In this document: positions 16,655-25,759 of the stretch, piece after piece | Layout of the letters: every line of letters starts with the position of its first letter | Position numbering within the stretch: position 1 is the stretch's first letter | Source of the DNA: Streptomyces sp. NBC_00620 | GTDB lineage: Bacteria; Actinomycetota; Actinomycetes; Streptomycetales; Streptomycetaceae | Assembly (NCBI RefSeq): GCF_026341825.1 | Contig: NZ_JAPENY010000002.1 | Span: 1,583,001-1,647,000 of the forward strand | Direction: 5' to 3' | Length of the DNA stretch: 64,000 nucleotides | Notes under the pieces: generated by a model | What the model was told of the DNA's origin: nothing | The model's database searches: none | Seen by the model: only the letters and a program-made list of their open reading frames with translations | Position numbers and translations under genes: made by a program

Positions 16655-17014
16655 TCAAGCCGCGGTATCGGTGACGGCGGGCCCGCCGAAGCCGCACAGG
16701 TTGTTCCACAGGGATCGCACTGCCTCGATGAGAAGGTCGTCGGTCACCGCGGCTGCGGCCGCCGACGGATTGCTCTCGTCGTATGCGGCGACGGCTGCGG
16801 CGGAGACGTTGGGGCAGGTGGCGACGGCAGGCGCGTACCCGATCGACGACAGATCGGGAGCGAACAGGGAGCGGGCTAAAGAAGCGCGGAGAGGATGGCC
16901 TGCAGTCTCGGCGGGTTCGCCAGTCACCTCCAGGGCCGTGTGAAGGAACGCCAGGTGCACGCGTGCGCGAAAGAAGGGATCACTGGCCAAGACGTGCTCG
17001 ATCTGGAAAGACAC
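16655..17014 (-). CDS. Unrecognised 119-aa protein at the end of the tail operon
   Basis: The protein starts MSFQIEHVLASDPFFRARV and is mostly helical, with an Ala-rich middle (NVSAAAVAAYDESNPSAAAAAV) and the end SLWNNLCGFGGPAVTDTAA. In actinophages similar small proteins follow the tail fibre genes, but no function is known. It lies just downstream of the GH6 gene, separated by a copy of the 28-bp near-palindrome (17053-17080). Confidence 0.6.
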   Translation of the reverse strand: MSFQIEHVLASDPFFRARVHLAFLHTALEVTGEPAETAGHPLRASLARSLFAPDLSSIGYAPAVATCPNVSAAAVAAYDESNPSAAAAAVTDDLLIEAVRSLWNNLCGFGGPAVTDTAA

Positions 17015-17052
17015 GACAGGGTCCTCGTCTCGTCGGTCGCCTCAAGGCCGGT

Positions 17053-17080
17053 CTTGCACAATTGGGCAAGAATGATCTTG
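17053..17080. repeat. 28-bp near-palindromic repeat, copy A
   Basis: The plus strand begins CTTGCACAATTGGGCAAG and continues AATGATCTTG. It is identical to copy C (40440-40467, opposite strand) and differs by one base from copy B (35034-35061). It lies 18 nt beyond the GH6 gene stop codon. Confidence 0.85.
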
Positions 17081-17098
17081 GGGTGGGGTGGTCGGGGT

Positions 17099-18433
17099 CT
17101 ACCAGCCGTCGATCAGGCGCACTGCGAGATAGGGCGAGAACGTTCCGGCGGGGGTGTCTGCGGGGGCGACGCCGCACTGGCCGTCGGAATCGCCGGGGAA
17201 CTTGAGCCACAGCAGGTACTCGGCTCCGCCGACACCGATCGAGGAGGGGACGCCGAGGCGACGGCCGGCGGGGTTGCAGTAGTCGACGTGCTGTCCGTTG
17301 TCGTCCATGGCCCCGTTGCCGTTGCGGGCAGTGTCGATGACGAACTTGGCGCCGGTGACGCCTTGGTTGGCGAGCGCGGCGACGACCTGGTTGCCGTACC
17401 CGAGGCTGATGTCGGTGGCGTCGAAGTTCGCGATGCCGACCGCGAACGACTTCACCGCGGCGATACCGCCCTTGATGAGACGGGCCGCCATCTCGGCGGG
17501 CTGGACCCAAGTGGCGTTCGCGCCGTCGAGGTAGGCACGTACGAGGGGGCGGGCGGCGAAGGCCTGCGCGGCATAGGTCACCAGTGCGTACCGGTCGGCG
17601 CGGGCGGTCTCCGTCGGCAGGTACTCGGCTTGGGCGAGGGAGTCGGGTTCGACAATGACGATGGCCGGGCGGTTCCCGATCCCTGCGGCGAACGCGTCGA
17701 TCCACGTCCGGTAGGCGGCGGGATCGATTGCACCGCCGCTGGACTCGCCGCCGTTGTCTCGCCAATACATGTTGTAGGCGGCGAGGATCGGCATCTTGCC
17801 GACGGCGGTGGCCGCGGTCACGTACGCGTTGACGTCTGCCTGGACGTCGGTGTTCCAGTTTCCGAACCAGCGGGCTCCGGGGCGGCTCGCGATGGACTTC
17901 AGAATCCTCGGGGCGCGTTCGTCGGTGGGGTTGTTGTTCACCCACTTCTGCGCGTTGGAGTCCGGGTCGACGTAGAAGCCCTCGCGAATCGTGGAGCAGG
18001 TCAGGCGGACTTCGGTCAGGTAGACGGTGACCTCGGTGGCCTGACCCATCTGGAAACTGAGCTGCCCGGCCGTGGTGGCGAGACTGCTGGTGAACTGGAG
18101 CACGAAATGGGTGTCGACGGTGTCAAGGACGACGGTCTTGTCGATCGCTGCCGTCCACGGGTCGACGCCGAGCCCGACCTGTGCGCGGAGGGACGTACCG
18201 GCCTGCGAGGCTCGGGCAGTGAACGAGAGGGTGTAGAGGACTCCTTGGCGCAGCACGATGTTGTCCTGGCCGAACGGGGCGTCCCACAGGTTCGCGGCGT
18301 CGGTGGTGGCGGAGGCCTCCAGGCCGGTGCCGGGCGCGACAAGGGTGATCATCGCGGGGTCGCCGGACCACCAACTGGTGGTGCCGTTGGTGAACGAGCC
18401 GTTGGCGGCGAGGTCGCCGTAGGTTCCGGCCAC
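17099..18433 (-). CDS. Virion-associated GH6 beta-1,4-glucanase (cellulase family) with an N-terminal carbohydrate-binding-like domain
   Basis: The 444-residue protein has a jelly-roll, carbohydrate-binding-like module (about 1-145) and a glycoside hydrolase family 6 catalytic domain (about 150-444). Key GH6 residues are present: D226 in AAYNMYWRDNGGESSGG (acid), D264 in IVEPDSLA, and D367 in VIDTARNG. The disulfide-forming cysteines are in DYCNPAGRRLG and DGQCG. GH6 enzymes cut beta-1,4-glucan by inversion. There is no signal peptide, and the gene follows the tail fibre gene by 15 nt, so it is probably a tail-tip enzyme acting on cellulose-like glucan on Streptomyces hyphae. The first signature has Tyr and Asn where Pro and Cys are usual, so specificity may differ. 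GTG start with AGGAGAG upstream. Confidence 0.9.
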   Translation of the reverse strand: MAGTYGDLAANGSFTNGTTSWWSGDPAMITLVAPGTGLEASATTDAANLWDAPFGQDNIVLRQGVLYTLSFTARASQAGTSLRAQVGLGVDPWTAAIDKTVVLDTVDTHFVLQFTSSLATTAGQLSFQMGQATEVTVYLTEVRLTCSTIREGFYVDPDSNAQKWVNNNPTDERAPRILKSIASRPGARWFGNWNTDVQADVNAYVTAATAVGKMPILAAYNMYWRDNGGESSGGAIDPAAYRTWIDAFAAGIGNRPAIVIVEPDSLAQAEYLPTETARADRYALVTYAAQAFAARPLVRAYLDGANATWVQPAEMAARLIKGGIAAVKSFAVGIANFDATDISLGYGNQVVAALANQGVTGAKFVIDTARNGNGAMDDNGQHVDYCNPAGRRLGVPSSIGVGGAEYLLWLKFPGDSDGQCGVAPADTPAGTFSPYLAVRLIDGW

Positions 18434-18448
18434 GCTGCTGCTCTCCTT

Positions 18449-21400
18449 CTACTTGGTGTAAGTGACCCGCAGCTTCGGCGAGTAGGTCTGGCCGGCGCCC
18501 CGGAAGATGCCGTAGTACGTGCGGTCCGTTGTGTTCGGGTCGAGCGCGATGCCGCGCCACTTCGTGGAGTCGAAGACGGATGTGATGTCGACCCACTTGC
18601 CTTGATTCCGCGACCAGTTGACTGTCTTGGCCTCGCTGTCGCTGGAGAACTTCGCGGGCCTGGCCGTGTGCGAGTGGGCCTTGATGACGGCCTTCCCGCC
18701 GCTGGCCGCGTACCAGTGCTCGGCGTACAGGTAGACCTCGGCCTTCTGGATCGTCGCGCCGGACAGGTCGGTGCCGAGGGCGGCGGGGAAGCCGATCAGG
18801 GCGGCTTGGGTGCCGCTGGTCGACGAGTAGTAGCCCTGCACGCACTTCGCGCCGTAGTAGCTGTTGTAGCCGGAGCGTCTGGCGTATGAGCCGGACCAGC
18901 TCGCGGTGTAGGTCTTGGTGTAGGTGCGTACGGGGTCGGGCGCGGTGCCGCCGCCGTCGTTGTAGCCGCCGGTCTCCGCAAGGTGCGGGCCGACGTCCTC
19001 GACGTAGAAGAAGCCGGGGCTGGTGCCGCTGCCGAACAGGCTGACGGTCTGCCCATCGGGCCCGTACTGGCACTTGAACGTGATCAGCAGCCGGTGCGTG
19101 CCGACCCCGAGGATGCGGCTGGATCGTACGAACTCCAGGCGTACCCGCTTGGCGTCGTTGATCGCCAGATGGTGGATTGCGGCATGCAGTTGGGGGGAGC
19201 TGATCGTGGGTTTCGCGGTCTCGCCGTCGCGGAGCCGGAGCTGGAGCTCGCCGCCCGCAATCGACGGGTTCGTGTGCGCGTCGAAAATGATCCTGTACAT
19301 GCGGTCGGTCTGGGCCTCGAAGGCGAGCTCAACGAATCCCAACTCGGAGGTACCGCCGGTGACGGAAGTGACCTGGTAATCGATCGCGACGAGGCCGCGG
19401 GCGCGGTCGCCGAGGAGGGTGGAGACGGGGTCGCCGTCCACGGTGAGTTCGCCGGCGACGTTGAGGTCCGCGAAGGAGCCGTTGCCCGCGGTGTCGATCG
19501 TGGCGACCGCGCTCCCGTCCGAGCGGAGGGTTAGGTATTGGGGGGAGCCGGTTACCAGGGAGACCGCTTCCTGCCCGGTATCGTCGAACAGGCGGAGCCC
19601 CTGCGGGCCGACCTCAGCGCGGGCGCCGCCTATTGCGCGGCCGAAGACGGTGTGCGCCTCCGCGTTGTCGAAGACGACCCATCCGGCCGTGGCCGCGGAG
19701 ACCTCCAGGCACAGCACGGCTTGCGTGGTGCCCTGAGGGGCGGTGACCTGCCCGGTGATGCGCTGCCACTGCTCGGCAATTGTGGCGGTGGACTCAGTGA
19801 CGCCGTAGCCGAGGATCGTGCCCCCTGCGGTCTCCCAGCGGGCGAGGATCTTCACACCCTGCGCGACGAGGTTGCCGGAGACGAGGATGTCCACGCCCAG
19901 CCAGAGCTGCGCGGCAGACAGCACCGGCACGGTGGTCAGCGGCAGCGTGTAGTACGCGGCGGCGGCCGCGGCGCAGTCGACGCGGATGCCGACGCCGGTC
20001 CGGTTGCCGGGGGCCAGGGACCAGGGGGCGCCGCCGGCCGCGATGATGTTCGCGGTGGGGGCGTTCTCGAAACTGGGGTCTGGGATGAGGTTGGTGCCCG
20101 ATCCGACGGAGAGTTGGTCGGGGGTGACGGCGCCGACGGACAGGTGGGTGCTCTCGATGGCTCCTGCGGCGACCTTTCCCGCGGTCACACTGTTCGCAGC
20201 GAGCTGGTCGGCCTTGATGGACAGGGCCTTGATCTCGCGGCCGGTGATCGAAGCGGCGACGATGCGGTCCGCTTCCACAGTGTTCGCGGTCAGCCGGTCG
20301 CCCAGCAGACTGCCGACGAGCACCTTCGGGGTGGTGATCGCGCCGTCGGCGATCTGCACGCCGGGGACGACGGGGCGCACTGCGGCGTTGTCGAACCACA
20401 TGGATCCGGCTGTGGCGGATCCGGACTCGACGCGGATACGGGCCTGTGTGGCGGCTGCTGGGGCGGTGACTGTGGCGGTGATCCGCCCCCATGCGCCCTT
20501 GCTTGGGGTGGTGGTGACGGCCTTGCCGTAGCTGAGGATGGTGCCGGCGGCCGTCTCCCACCGCGCCTGAAAGTTGACTTCCGTGCCGACCCAGTTGGTG
20601 GACGCGAAGTAGTCGGTGGCGAGGTAGAGCTGATCTCCGGGCGTGACGGGCACGAGGGTGAGCTCCACGGCCCGGTCGGCGGCCGTGGCCGATGTGGCGT
20701 CGATCTTCAGCGAGGACGGGGATCCGTTGCCGAACGTCGTGTCCTGCGTGGCGTAGGTGGTCTTCGCCGCTGCGGCCGCCGTGTAGGCGCCCTCGAACGA
20801 GGGGTCGGAAAGGATGTTGGCGCTGCCGACGATGGTGAGCTTCTCCGCCGTGAGGGAACCGGCGGCGACGGCGTTCGCGGTGACGGAGTTGGCGGCCAGT
20901 TCGTTCGCGGTGACGGAGTTGGCCTGCAGCTCCCGCGCGCTGATTGCGTCGGCGGCGACCTTCCCCGCGGTGACGGAGTCGGTGGCGAGTGCTGCGGTGG
21001 TCACCGATCCGGCGACGAAATTTGTTGAGTCGACGAGCCCGGTCTTCAGGGCCTCGACGGTGACGGCGTCGACCTGCATGACCGCGGGCGAGTTGACGAT
21101 GCTCGTCGAGTTGAAGCCGAGCCAGAGGTACGGCGTGATGTAGCGGACGGCGTCGTGGACGAGTCCGGCCGCCCGCGGGTCGTTGTTCGGACCTGCGGAA
21201 CCGGAGACGCCTGTCGCGGCTCGGTCTTTGAGGTAGCCGACTACCGTGACCCATCCGTCGGTCGTCGGCAGAAGGCGGCCGGAGCTGGCCACGTAGTAGT
21301 GGGTGCTCGGGGAGTTCGCGCCGAGGCGGTTGACGAGGGTCGTCTTGTCGGCGCCGATACCGAGGACGCCGACGTAGAAGGAATCTGGGCCGGTCGTGAG

Positions 21401-22375
21401 TTGCGCGGTGGCGCGGACACGAGCGCTGACCCGGTACAGGACGCCGGGCTCGTACGGGATGAGCGTGGTGCCGCGGATGCGGATGTAGCCCCGGGCTTCG
21501 CCGACGGTCTGGCCCGTTGGCGCGTCGGTGATGCCGGAGAGGTGATTCCAGGTGGCGCCGGTGCCCTGGGCGTTGATCTGCCAGGCGGCCGGGTCGCCCA
21601 TCGCGTCGACGTAGCGCTGGGCGGCGGAGTCGGACAGTGCGCCGCCGAGCGCGTTGAGCGTGACCGCTCCGGCGTTGATCTTGCCGAGCTTGACCGCGTT
21701 GTCGGCGAGCTTCTCGGTGAGGACCGCGCCGTCGGCGAGCGCTGCGGTGTTGACCGCGCCGAGTGCAATGTTCGCGGCCTTGACCGCGTTCTCGGCCAAC
21801 TTGGTGTCGTTGATGATGCCGTTGACGAGGTCGGAGGTGACCGCCTGCCGCGGGGCCCCCGAGGCGGCGGTCGAGGCCTCGCCGGTGATCTGGGCGGAGT
21901 TGACGGCGACCAGGCGCGCGAAGACGGTGGTGTAGCCCTCGACGGCGACCGTGACCGCGGCTCCGCCGGTGTTGGTGATCGTGGCGACGAGGGTCGCCAG
22001 GCCGGGCGTGAAGTCGGCGCCGCTCGTGCTGGCGTGGACCTGGACGAGGGAGAAGTCCGACGGCGCGGTGTCGGCGTCGGCCCATGTGCCGTCCCAGGAG
22101 ATGACCAGTCCGGCGAGCATCGGCTCGACGGTGGGCGCGGCCGGCGTGGGGGGCGGGTCGGAGTTGACGGTGACGACGGCGACGGCACCGTCCTCCTGGA
22201 CGCCGAAGGAGGCGCGGAGGGTGCCGTCGTCTGTGTAGACATCGAGGCTTCCGCCCTCGATGGACGCGTTGGTGAGCTGGTTGGTCGTCTCCAGCGCCGC
22301 GAGGCGGTCCTCAAGTCCTTTGAAGTACTCCGCGAAGCGCCTGTTCTGCTCGCGCTCGTCCAGCCCGAAGGACAC
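18449..22375 (-). CDS. Large tail fibre / minor tail protein with duplicated carbohydrate-binding-like modules
   Basis: The 1,308-residue protein starts with a coiled coil (about 5-35) and a fibronectin-like domain (about 80-170). Stretches of repeated NSVTAxxLAA-type units (about 455-510 and 675-755) form a fibrous shaft. Two homologous beta-sandwich modules follow, at about 519-669 and 761-910. Both begin with (I)xDPSFE, share ARWETAxGTIL, and end with W(F/V)FDNA. The C-terminal part (about 1150-1308) resembles DNRLRE-type beta domains. It is likely the receptor-binding fibre; the sugar-binding modules suggest a surface glycan receptor, consistent with the GH6 enzyme that follows. A leftward motif copy lies 66 nt upstream. 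Confidence 0.82.
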   Translation of the reverse strand: MSFGLDEREQNRRFAEYFKGLEDRLAALETTNQLTNASIEGGSLDVYTDDGTLRASFGVQEDGAVAVVTVNSDPPPTPAAPTVEPMLAGLVISWDGTWADADTAPSDFSLVQVHASTSGADFTPGLATLVATITNTGGAAVTVAVEGYTTVFARLVAVNSAQITGEASTAASGAPRQAVTSDLVNGIINDTKLAENAVKAANIALGAVNTAALADGAVLTEKLADNAVKLGKINAGAVTLNALGGALSDSAAQRYVDAMGDPAAWQINAQGTGATWNHLSGITDAPTGQTVGEARGYIRIRGTTLIPYEPGVLYRVSARVRATAQLTTGPDSFYVGVLGIGADKTTLVNRLGANSPSTHYYVASSGRLLPTTDGWVTVVGYLKDRAATGVSGSAGPNNDPRAAGLVHDAVRYITPYLWLGFNSTSIVNSPAVMQVDAVTVEALKTGLVDSTNFVAGSVTTAALATDSVTAGKVAADAISARELQANSVTANELAANSVTANAVAAGSLTAEKLTIVGSANILSDPSFEGAYTAAAAAKTTYATQDTTFGNGSPSSLKIDATSATAADRAVELTLVPVTPGDQLYLATDYFASTNWVGTEVNFQARWETAAGTILSYGKAVTTTPSKGAWGRITATVTAPAAATQARIRVESGSATAGSMWFDNAAVRPVVPGVQIADGAITTPKVLVGSLLGDRLTANTVEADRIVAASITGREIKALSIKADQLAANSVTAGKVAAGAIESTHLSVGAVTPDQLSVGSGTNLIPDPSFENAPTANIIAAGGAPWSLAPGNRTGVGIRVDCAAAAAAYYTLPLTTVPVLSAAQLWLGVDILVSGNLVAQGVKILARWETAGGTILGYGVTESTATIAEQWQRITGQVTAPQGTTQAVLCLEVSAATAGWVVFDNAEAHTVFGRAIGGARAEVGPQGLRLFDDTGQEAVSLVTGSPQYLTLRSDGSAVATIDTAGNGSFADLNVAGELTVDGDPVSTLLGDRARGLVAIDYQVTSVTGGTSELGFVELAFEAQTDRMYRIIFDAHTNPSIAGGELQLRLRDGETAKPTISSPQLHAAIHHLAINDAKRVRLEFVRSSRILGVGTHRLLITFKCQYGPDGQTVSLFGSGTSPGFFYVEDVGPHLAETGGYNDGGGTAPDPVRTYTKTYTASWSGSYARRSGYNSYYGAKCVQGYYSSTSGTQAALIGFPAALGTDLSGATIQKAEVYLYAEHWYAASGGKAVIKAHSHTARPAKFSSDSEAKTVNWSRNQGKWVDITSVFDSTKWRGIALDPNTTDRTYYGIFRGAGQTYSPKLRVTYTK

Positions 22376-22440
22376 CGCGCCCCCTCTTCTCTGCCGATCG
22401 CCCGGAGGTCCGGGAGCGGGCAGAGTGGGCGGTGCGGGGT

Positions 22441-22451
22441 GTTAGCGTCGC
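22441..22451 (-). promoter_or_regulatory. Leftward intergenic motif, copy 4 (tail fibre)
   Basis: The transcribed strand reads GCGACGCTAAC, 7 nt after the hub protein stop codon and 66 nt before the fibre start. It is followed by a CTCTGCC...GGCAGAG hairpin enclosing CCCGG/CCGGG. Confidence 0.65.
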
Positions 22452-22458
22452 GGGCTGA

Positions 22459-23673
22459 TCAGCCGTAGAAGTCGTGGCGGGTCAGGGTGAGAATGGCCGT
22501 GCCGGCCGCCGGGTCGATCTCCTCGGCGGTGATGCGGTGCCATATGGCCAGTTCCCCGACCCACGGCACGTTGACCTGGACGAGGATGCGGTCGCCGAGC
22601 GTCCACGAGCCGAACGGCGCGTTGGCGTGCTGCTTGATCGCGATGGACGGGATAGTCAACTGCTGGGAGTGTTTCGCCCTCTCCGTCTTGCCGTACGACG
22701 TGAGGGTCTTCGCGTTCGCGGTGCCCTTCCGGCTGATGATCCGGGCGCGGCGAAGCCGCTTGTCGTCGACGACAACGCGCACGCGGGCGGTCTTCTGCCC
22801 GCTGCCTTTGCCCAGCACGTACACGTTGTTCGCGTAGAAGTCGCCCTGTCCGGTGGGCGTAGCGATCTCGATGATGTTCTCGCCGGACGCGAACCGCAGA
22901 TCGTGCCGGATCTTGCCCAAATGGCGTGTGCCTAGGTCGATGTGATGGAGGATCTTCTCCTTGTCACCGTCCCAGTAGTGCCGCTCGAGGAAGTCCGCGC
23001 TCGCGAGCTTCATGACGTCGGTGATCGTCTGGCCGCAGTCAGGGCTGTCCCACCACAGCAGTTCCCACGGGTCATCGCCGGACGCGGCGCCCAGCTTGTA
23101 CCCGGAGTCGTGGGTATCGAGCGTCACGCCGAGCTTGCCGCGCTGGTAGTCCTGCAGGTGAGACCAGATGTGCCGGACGACGTCGTACGCATCCCACCGC
23201 GTTGTGATCTTGTCCTTCGGCTTCGCCGGCATCTTCCGCTTCGGGCTTGATCCGTCCACGTATCCGTCGTTGTTCTTGTCTTTGCCCTCGTAGTTGACGC
23301 CCCCGACGATGTATTTCTGGGCGATCTTTGCGCCGGAGCGAATCACCGACCCCAGGTACGGCATTCCGCTGGGGTAGGCGGCGTAGCCTGCGCACTCCAC
23401 CTTCATGGCCTGGCCCTGGTAGGACACGTTGGTCACCAGGCCGCCCCACCGGATCCGACCCTCGAACTCGGCGTACAGCGTCGTCGCCCACTCGGATATG
23501 ACGGGCAGCCCGTCGGGCTTCGCCATCAGCCGCATGTACTCCGGCGCGATCGTCCCCGAGAGCGAGCCGGGCCCGTTCAGCTCGCGCTTCGGCGGGCCGT
23601 CCGGCACGAACGGCACGTCCCAGTCCAGGAAGTCCTGAGTGGTCGACCGCTGGGCGATGTACCGCCAGCCCAT
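22459..23673 (-). CDS. Tail hub/baseplate protein (gp37/gp27-like) with a calcium-binding loop
   Basis: This 404-residue protein has the layout of siphovirus tail hub proteins of the prophage-endopeptidase/Gp37-like type: an N-terminal barrel (RWGGLVTNVSYQGQAMKVE), a middle insert and a C-terminal barrel (APFGSWTLGDRILVQVNVPW). The insert holds DKNNDGYVD at about residue 130, an EF-hand/dockerin-type calcium loop. The start overlaps the last base of the preceding gene's stop codon, so the two are translationally coupled. It should sit at the distal tail end between tape measure and fibre. Confidence 0.72.
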   Translation of the reverse strand: MGWRYIAQRSTTQDFLDWDVPFVPDGPPKRELNGPGSLSGTIAPEYMRLMAKPDGLPVISEWATTLYAEFEGRIRWGGLVTNVSYQGQAMKVECAGYAAYPSGMPYLGSVIRSGAKIAQKYIVGGVNYEGKDKNNDGYVDGSSPKRKMPAKPKDKITTRWDAYDVVRHIWSHLQDYQRGKLGVTLDTHDSGYKLGAASGDDPWELLWWDSPDCGQTITDVMKLASADFLERHYWDGDKEKILHHIDLGTRHLGKIRHDLRFASGENIIEIATPTGQGDFYANNVYVLGKGSGQKTARVRVVVDDKRLRRARIISRKGTANAKTLTSYGKTERAKHSQQLTIPSIAIKQHANAPFGSWTLGDRILVQVNVPWVGELAIWHRITAEEIDPAAGTAILTLTRHDFYG

Positions 23674-24641
23674 CAGGCGCTCACCGGCGCCTGGGAGTAG
23701 GTGACTTCCACCGACAGCACGGTGCTCGCGTCCGCGCGCAGCACGCCGGTGACGCCGCTCGTCCCGATGCCTTCGAGGAGCAGCGTCAGCACTTCACCGC
23801 GGTCGTCGGGATCAAGGACGAAGCGGTGCCCGGTCTGTACGGCGATCCGGCCGGCCTGCGCAGCGGTATACGGCATCCCCACGCCGTGCTGATCACCGAT
23901 CGATACCCGCAACTGGCCACGCGCTTCGGTCGCGTCCGGGTGCAGTAGGCCGGTGATCTGAGTGTGGACGGTGACGTGCGTGGCCCACTCCGGAACGGTC
24001 TCCGCCCACGTGGCACCGAGGGGGAACACCTCCCACACGTCCGTGATCGCGCCGACGTCGTCCGGCGTCGTCCATGCCCCGAACAGGTAGCGGCGCGAGG
24101 CCTGCGTGCGCGGGCGTGCCATCTGCCGCAGGTCGGTGACCATGGCCGCGGTTACAGCAGTCGTGGAGGCGGTCAGGTCGACGCGGGCCAGGGTGATGGC
24201 CGTGGAATCCGGGTCGATGTCGAGGATGCTCGTGGTGCCTGGCGGCACATCGGAGATGACCCGGGTGTAGATGTACGGGCCGATGGTGGGGTCTTCGGGC
24301 TCCGGCCACGTCTCGCCGCCGTACGGGTCCTCGACTCGGGCGATGACCAGGTCAGTGCGGGGCCCGTCGGCTCCGGTCGGTTCGATTACCACCTGCTCGG
24401 CCGTCGGCATCCGCGCCGCGTAGGACTGAGCGCCACCGCCCGCGGCCGCGCGCCGCTTGGCGACCATCCCACCCGGGGCCACCTGAACTGCGCCGGCCGG
24501 AGAGCCCAGCGCAGTCACCAGAAGGTCCGCCGGACTGATGATGCCCTCGCCGCCGCCTACCGCAGCGTCAATGATCAGGCGGAGCGTCTCCTCGCTCGCC
24601 ATCGTGCCCTCTATGAACCAGGGAATGCCGTCCCACGCCAT
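23673..24641 (-). CDS. Minor tail protein
   Basis: The 322-residue protein lies between the hub and the distal-tail-like protein and shares the layout of actinophage minor tail proteins. There is an Ala/Gly-rich N-terminal part with AMITDLRQMARPR-like text (VTAAMVTDLRQMARPRTQA), preceded by DLVIARVEDPYGGE, and a C-terminal beta-sandwich of about 130 residues (WATHVTVHTQITGLL to TVLSVEVTYSQAPVSA). The 5' end may lie at a second ATG (MASEETLRLI, residue 14). A leftward motif copy lies 54 nt upstream of ATG 24641. Confidence 0.68.
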   Translation of the reverse strand: MAWDGIPWFIEGTMASEETLRLIIDAAVGGGEGIISPADLLVTALGSPAGAVQVAPGGMVAKRRAAAGGGAQSYAARMPTAEQVVIEPTGADGPRTDLVIARVEDPYGGETWPEPEDPTIGPYIYTRVISDVPPGTTSILDIDPDSTAITLARVDLTASTTAVTAAMVTDLRQMARPRTQASRRYLFGAWTTPDDVGAITDVWEVFPLGATWAETVPEWATHVTVHTQITGLLHPDATEARGQLRVSIGDQHGVGMPYTAAQAGRIAVQTGHRFVLDPDDRGEVLTLLLEGIGTSGVTGVLRADASTVLSVEVTYSQAPVSA

Positions 24642-24694
24642 CTCTCACCGCTCCTCACTCCGTACAGGAGTGGAGAGGCTGGACGGCGTGGGCG

Positions 24695-24705
24695 CATAGT
24701 GTCGA
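24695..24705 (-). promoter_or_regulatory. Leftward intergenic motif, copy 5 (variant)
   Basis: The transcribed strand reads TCGACACTATG, 5 nt after a stop codon and 54 nt before the minor tail gene. It is the most divergent copy (TCGAC instead of GCGAC). Confidence 0.45.
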
Positions 24706-24709
24706 CCGC

Positions 24710-25759
24710 TCACCACCAGGCGTACGCGTCACGCCACTTGATCTCTACGCGCGGCCCGTCCAAATACTTCGAGGAGGAGCGGGTGTACGACAACTGTGCC
24801 GTCCAGTTTCCCGGCGGGACGGCCATCTCTCCCAGCCTCGGGCTCGCACGCGTGAGCTGGTTGGCCACCGACAACGTGGTCGCGCCCTTGGTGTGAATCA
24901 CCGTGCGCGCCCACGGGCGCGGGTCGATCGTCACGTAGTCGGAGGCCGCGATCGTCATCGTCAGTTGCACTGCCCACAGAGACGGGTGGAGCGTGACCTT
25001 CGGGTTCTTGCACGGGCCGTTGATCACGATCACCGGATAGGTCGGAAGCCGGCCGAGGTGCTTCACCAGCTTCGTCTTCTGAGACGTCGTGAAGTAGAGC
25101 TGACCGTCATTCGTGACCGGCCGCCACGGAACCGGCGGCCGACCCGCGATGTAGAAGTCCCACAGTTCCTCGGACTTCTCCGTCTCGTCGTAGAACCGGT
25201 CATCGATCGCCGTGAAATCGGCGACGACCGGCGTGTACCCCTGCTTCGTCAGCCGGGAGTGGGACACACCGATATTTCGCGGCCGCCCATACATGCGCCG
25301 GGTCCGACCCGCCTTCCTGTGCAGCAGCCACGCGACCCGCGACGGCTTCAGGCGGATCGCGTCGGCACGCCATGCCTGGCGCAGCATGTCGACGCCCTCG
25401 CTCACCCACGCTTCCGGGCCGTCAAGTTTGTGCGCGTACGCCATCACTTTCTCGGCGTCGGTCCACGCGCCTATGCGGGAGCCCTGCGACCACGGGCGCA
25501 TCGGATAGTGGCGGTCCACGGGGCCGTTCACGCCGTCGACACCGAGCTCGAAGGTCACGGTGGCCGACCGCTGGTAGTCGCGGCCGAGCCGGATTCCGTC
25601 CTCGCCGGGCATTCCCGCGTCGCCCACCTCCGGATCGGCGTACGTCAGGTCGGGTTCTCTCAGGCAGTAGATGCCCGACGCCTCCCGGCCGAACGTCAAC
25701 GCTGCACCCGGCAGGTTGTCGTACGAGTTGTACCCGAGGTACCAGTCGCCGTCACGCAA
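24710..25759 (-). CDS. Distal tail (Dit-like) minor tail protein
   Basis: The 349-residue protein starts at TTG 25759 within the 3' end of the tape measure gene (8-nt overlap), with GGGGGGAA just upstream. A longer upstream frame is only the antiparallel extension into the tape measure gene. It has an N-terminal barrel domain (DGDWYLGYNSYDNLPGAA, RSATVTFELGV) and a C-terminal domain with PVIVINGPCKNPKVTL and LTMTIAASDYVTIDPRPW, typical of phage distal tail proteins that cap the tape measure and dock the hub. The gene order, tape measure then this protein then hub, fits. Confidence 0.72.
   Translation of the reverse strand: MRDGDWYLGYNSYDNLPGAALTFGREASGIYCLREPDLTYADPEVGDAGMPGEDGIRLGRDYQRSATVTFELGVDGVNGPVDRHYPMRPWSQGSRIGAWTDAEKVMAYAHKLDGPEAWVSEGVDMLRQAWRADAIRLKPSRVAWLLHRKAGRTRRMYGRPRNIGVSHSRLTKQGYTPVVADFTAIDDRFYDETEKSEELWDFYIAGRPPVPWRPVTNDGQLYFTTSQKTKLVKHLGRLPTYPVIVINGPCKNPKVTLHPSLWAVQLTMTIAASDYVTIDPRPWARTVIHTKGATTLSVANQLTRASPRLGEMAVPPGNWTAQLSYTRSSSKYLDGPRVEIKWRDAYAWW

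Noticed and set aside
17053..17080. Repeat as a XerC/XerD dif site
   Set aside because: Length fits (28 bp), but the arms match the actinobacterial dif consensus poorly, so I kept it only as one hypothesis.
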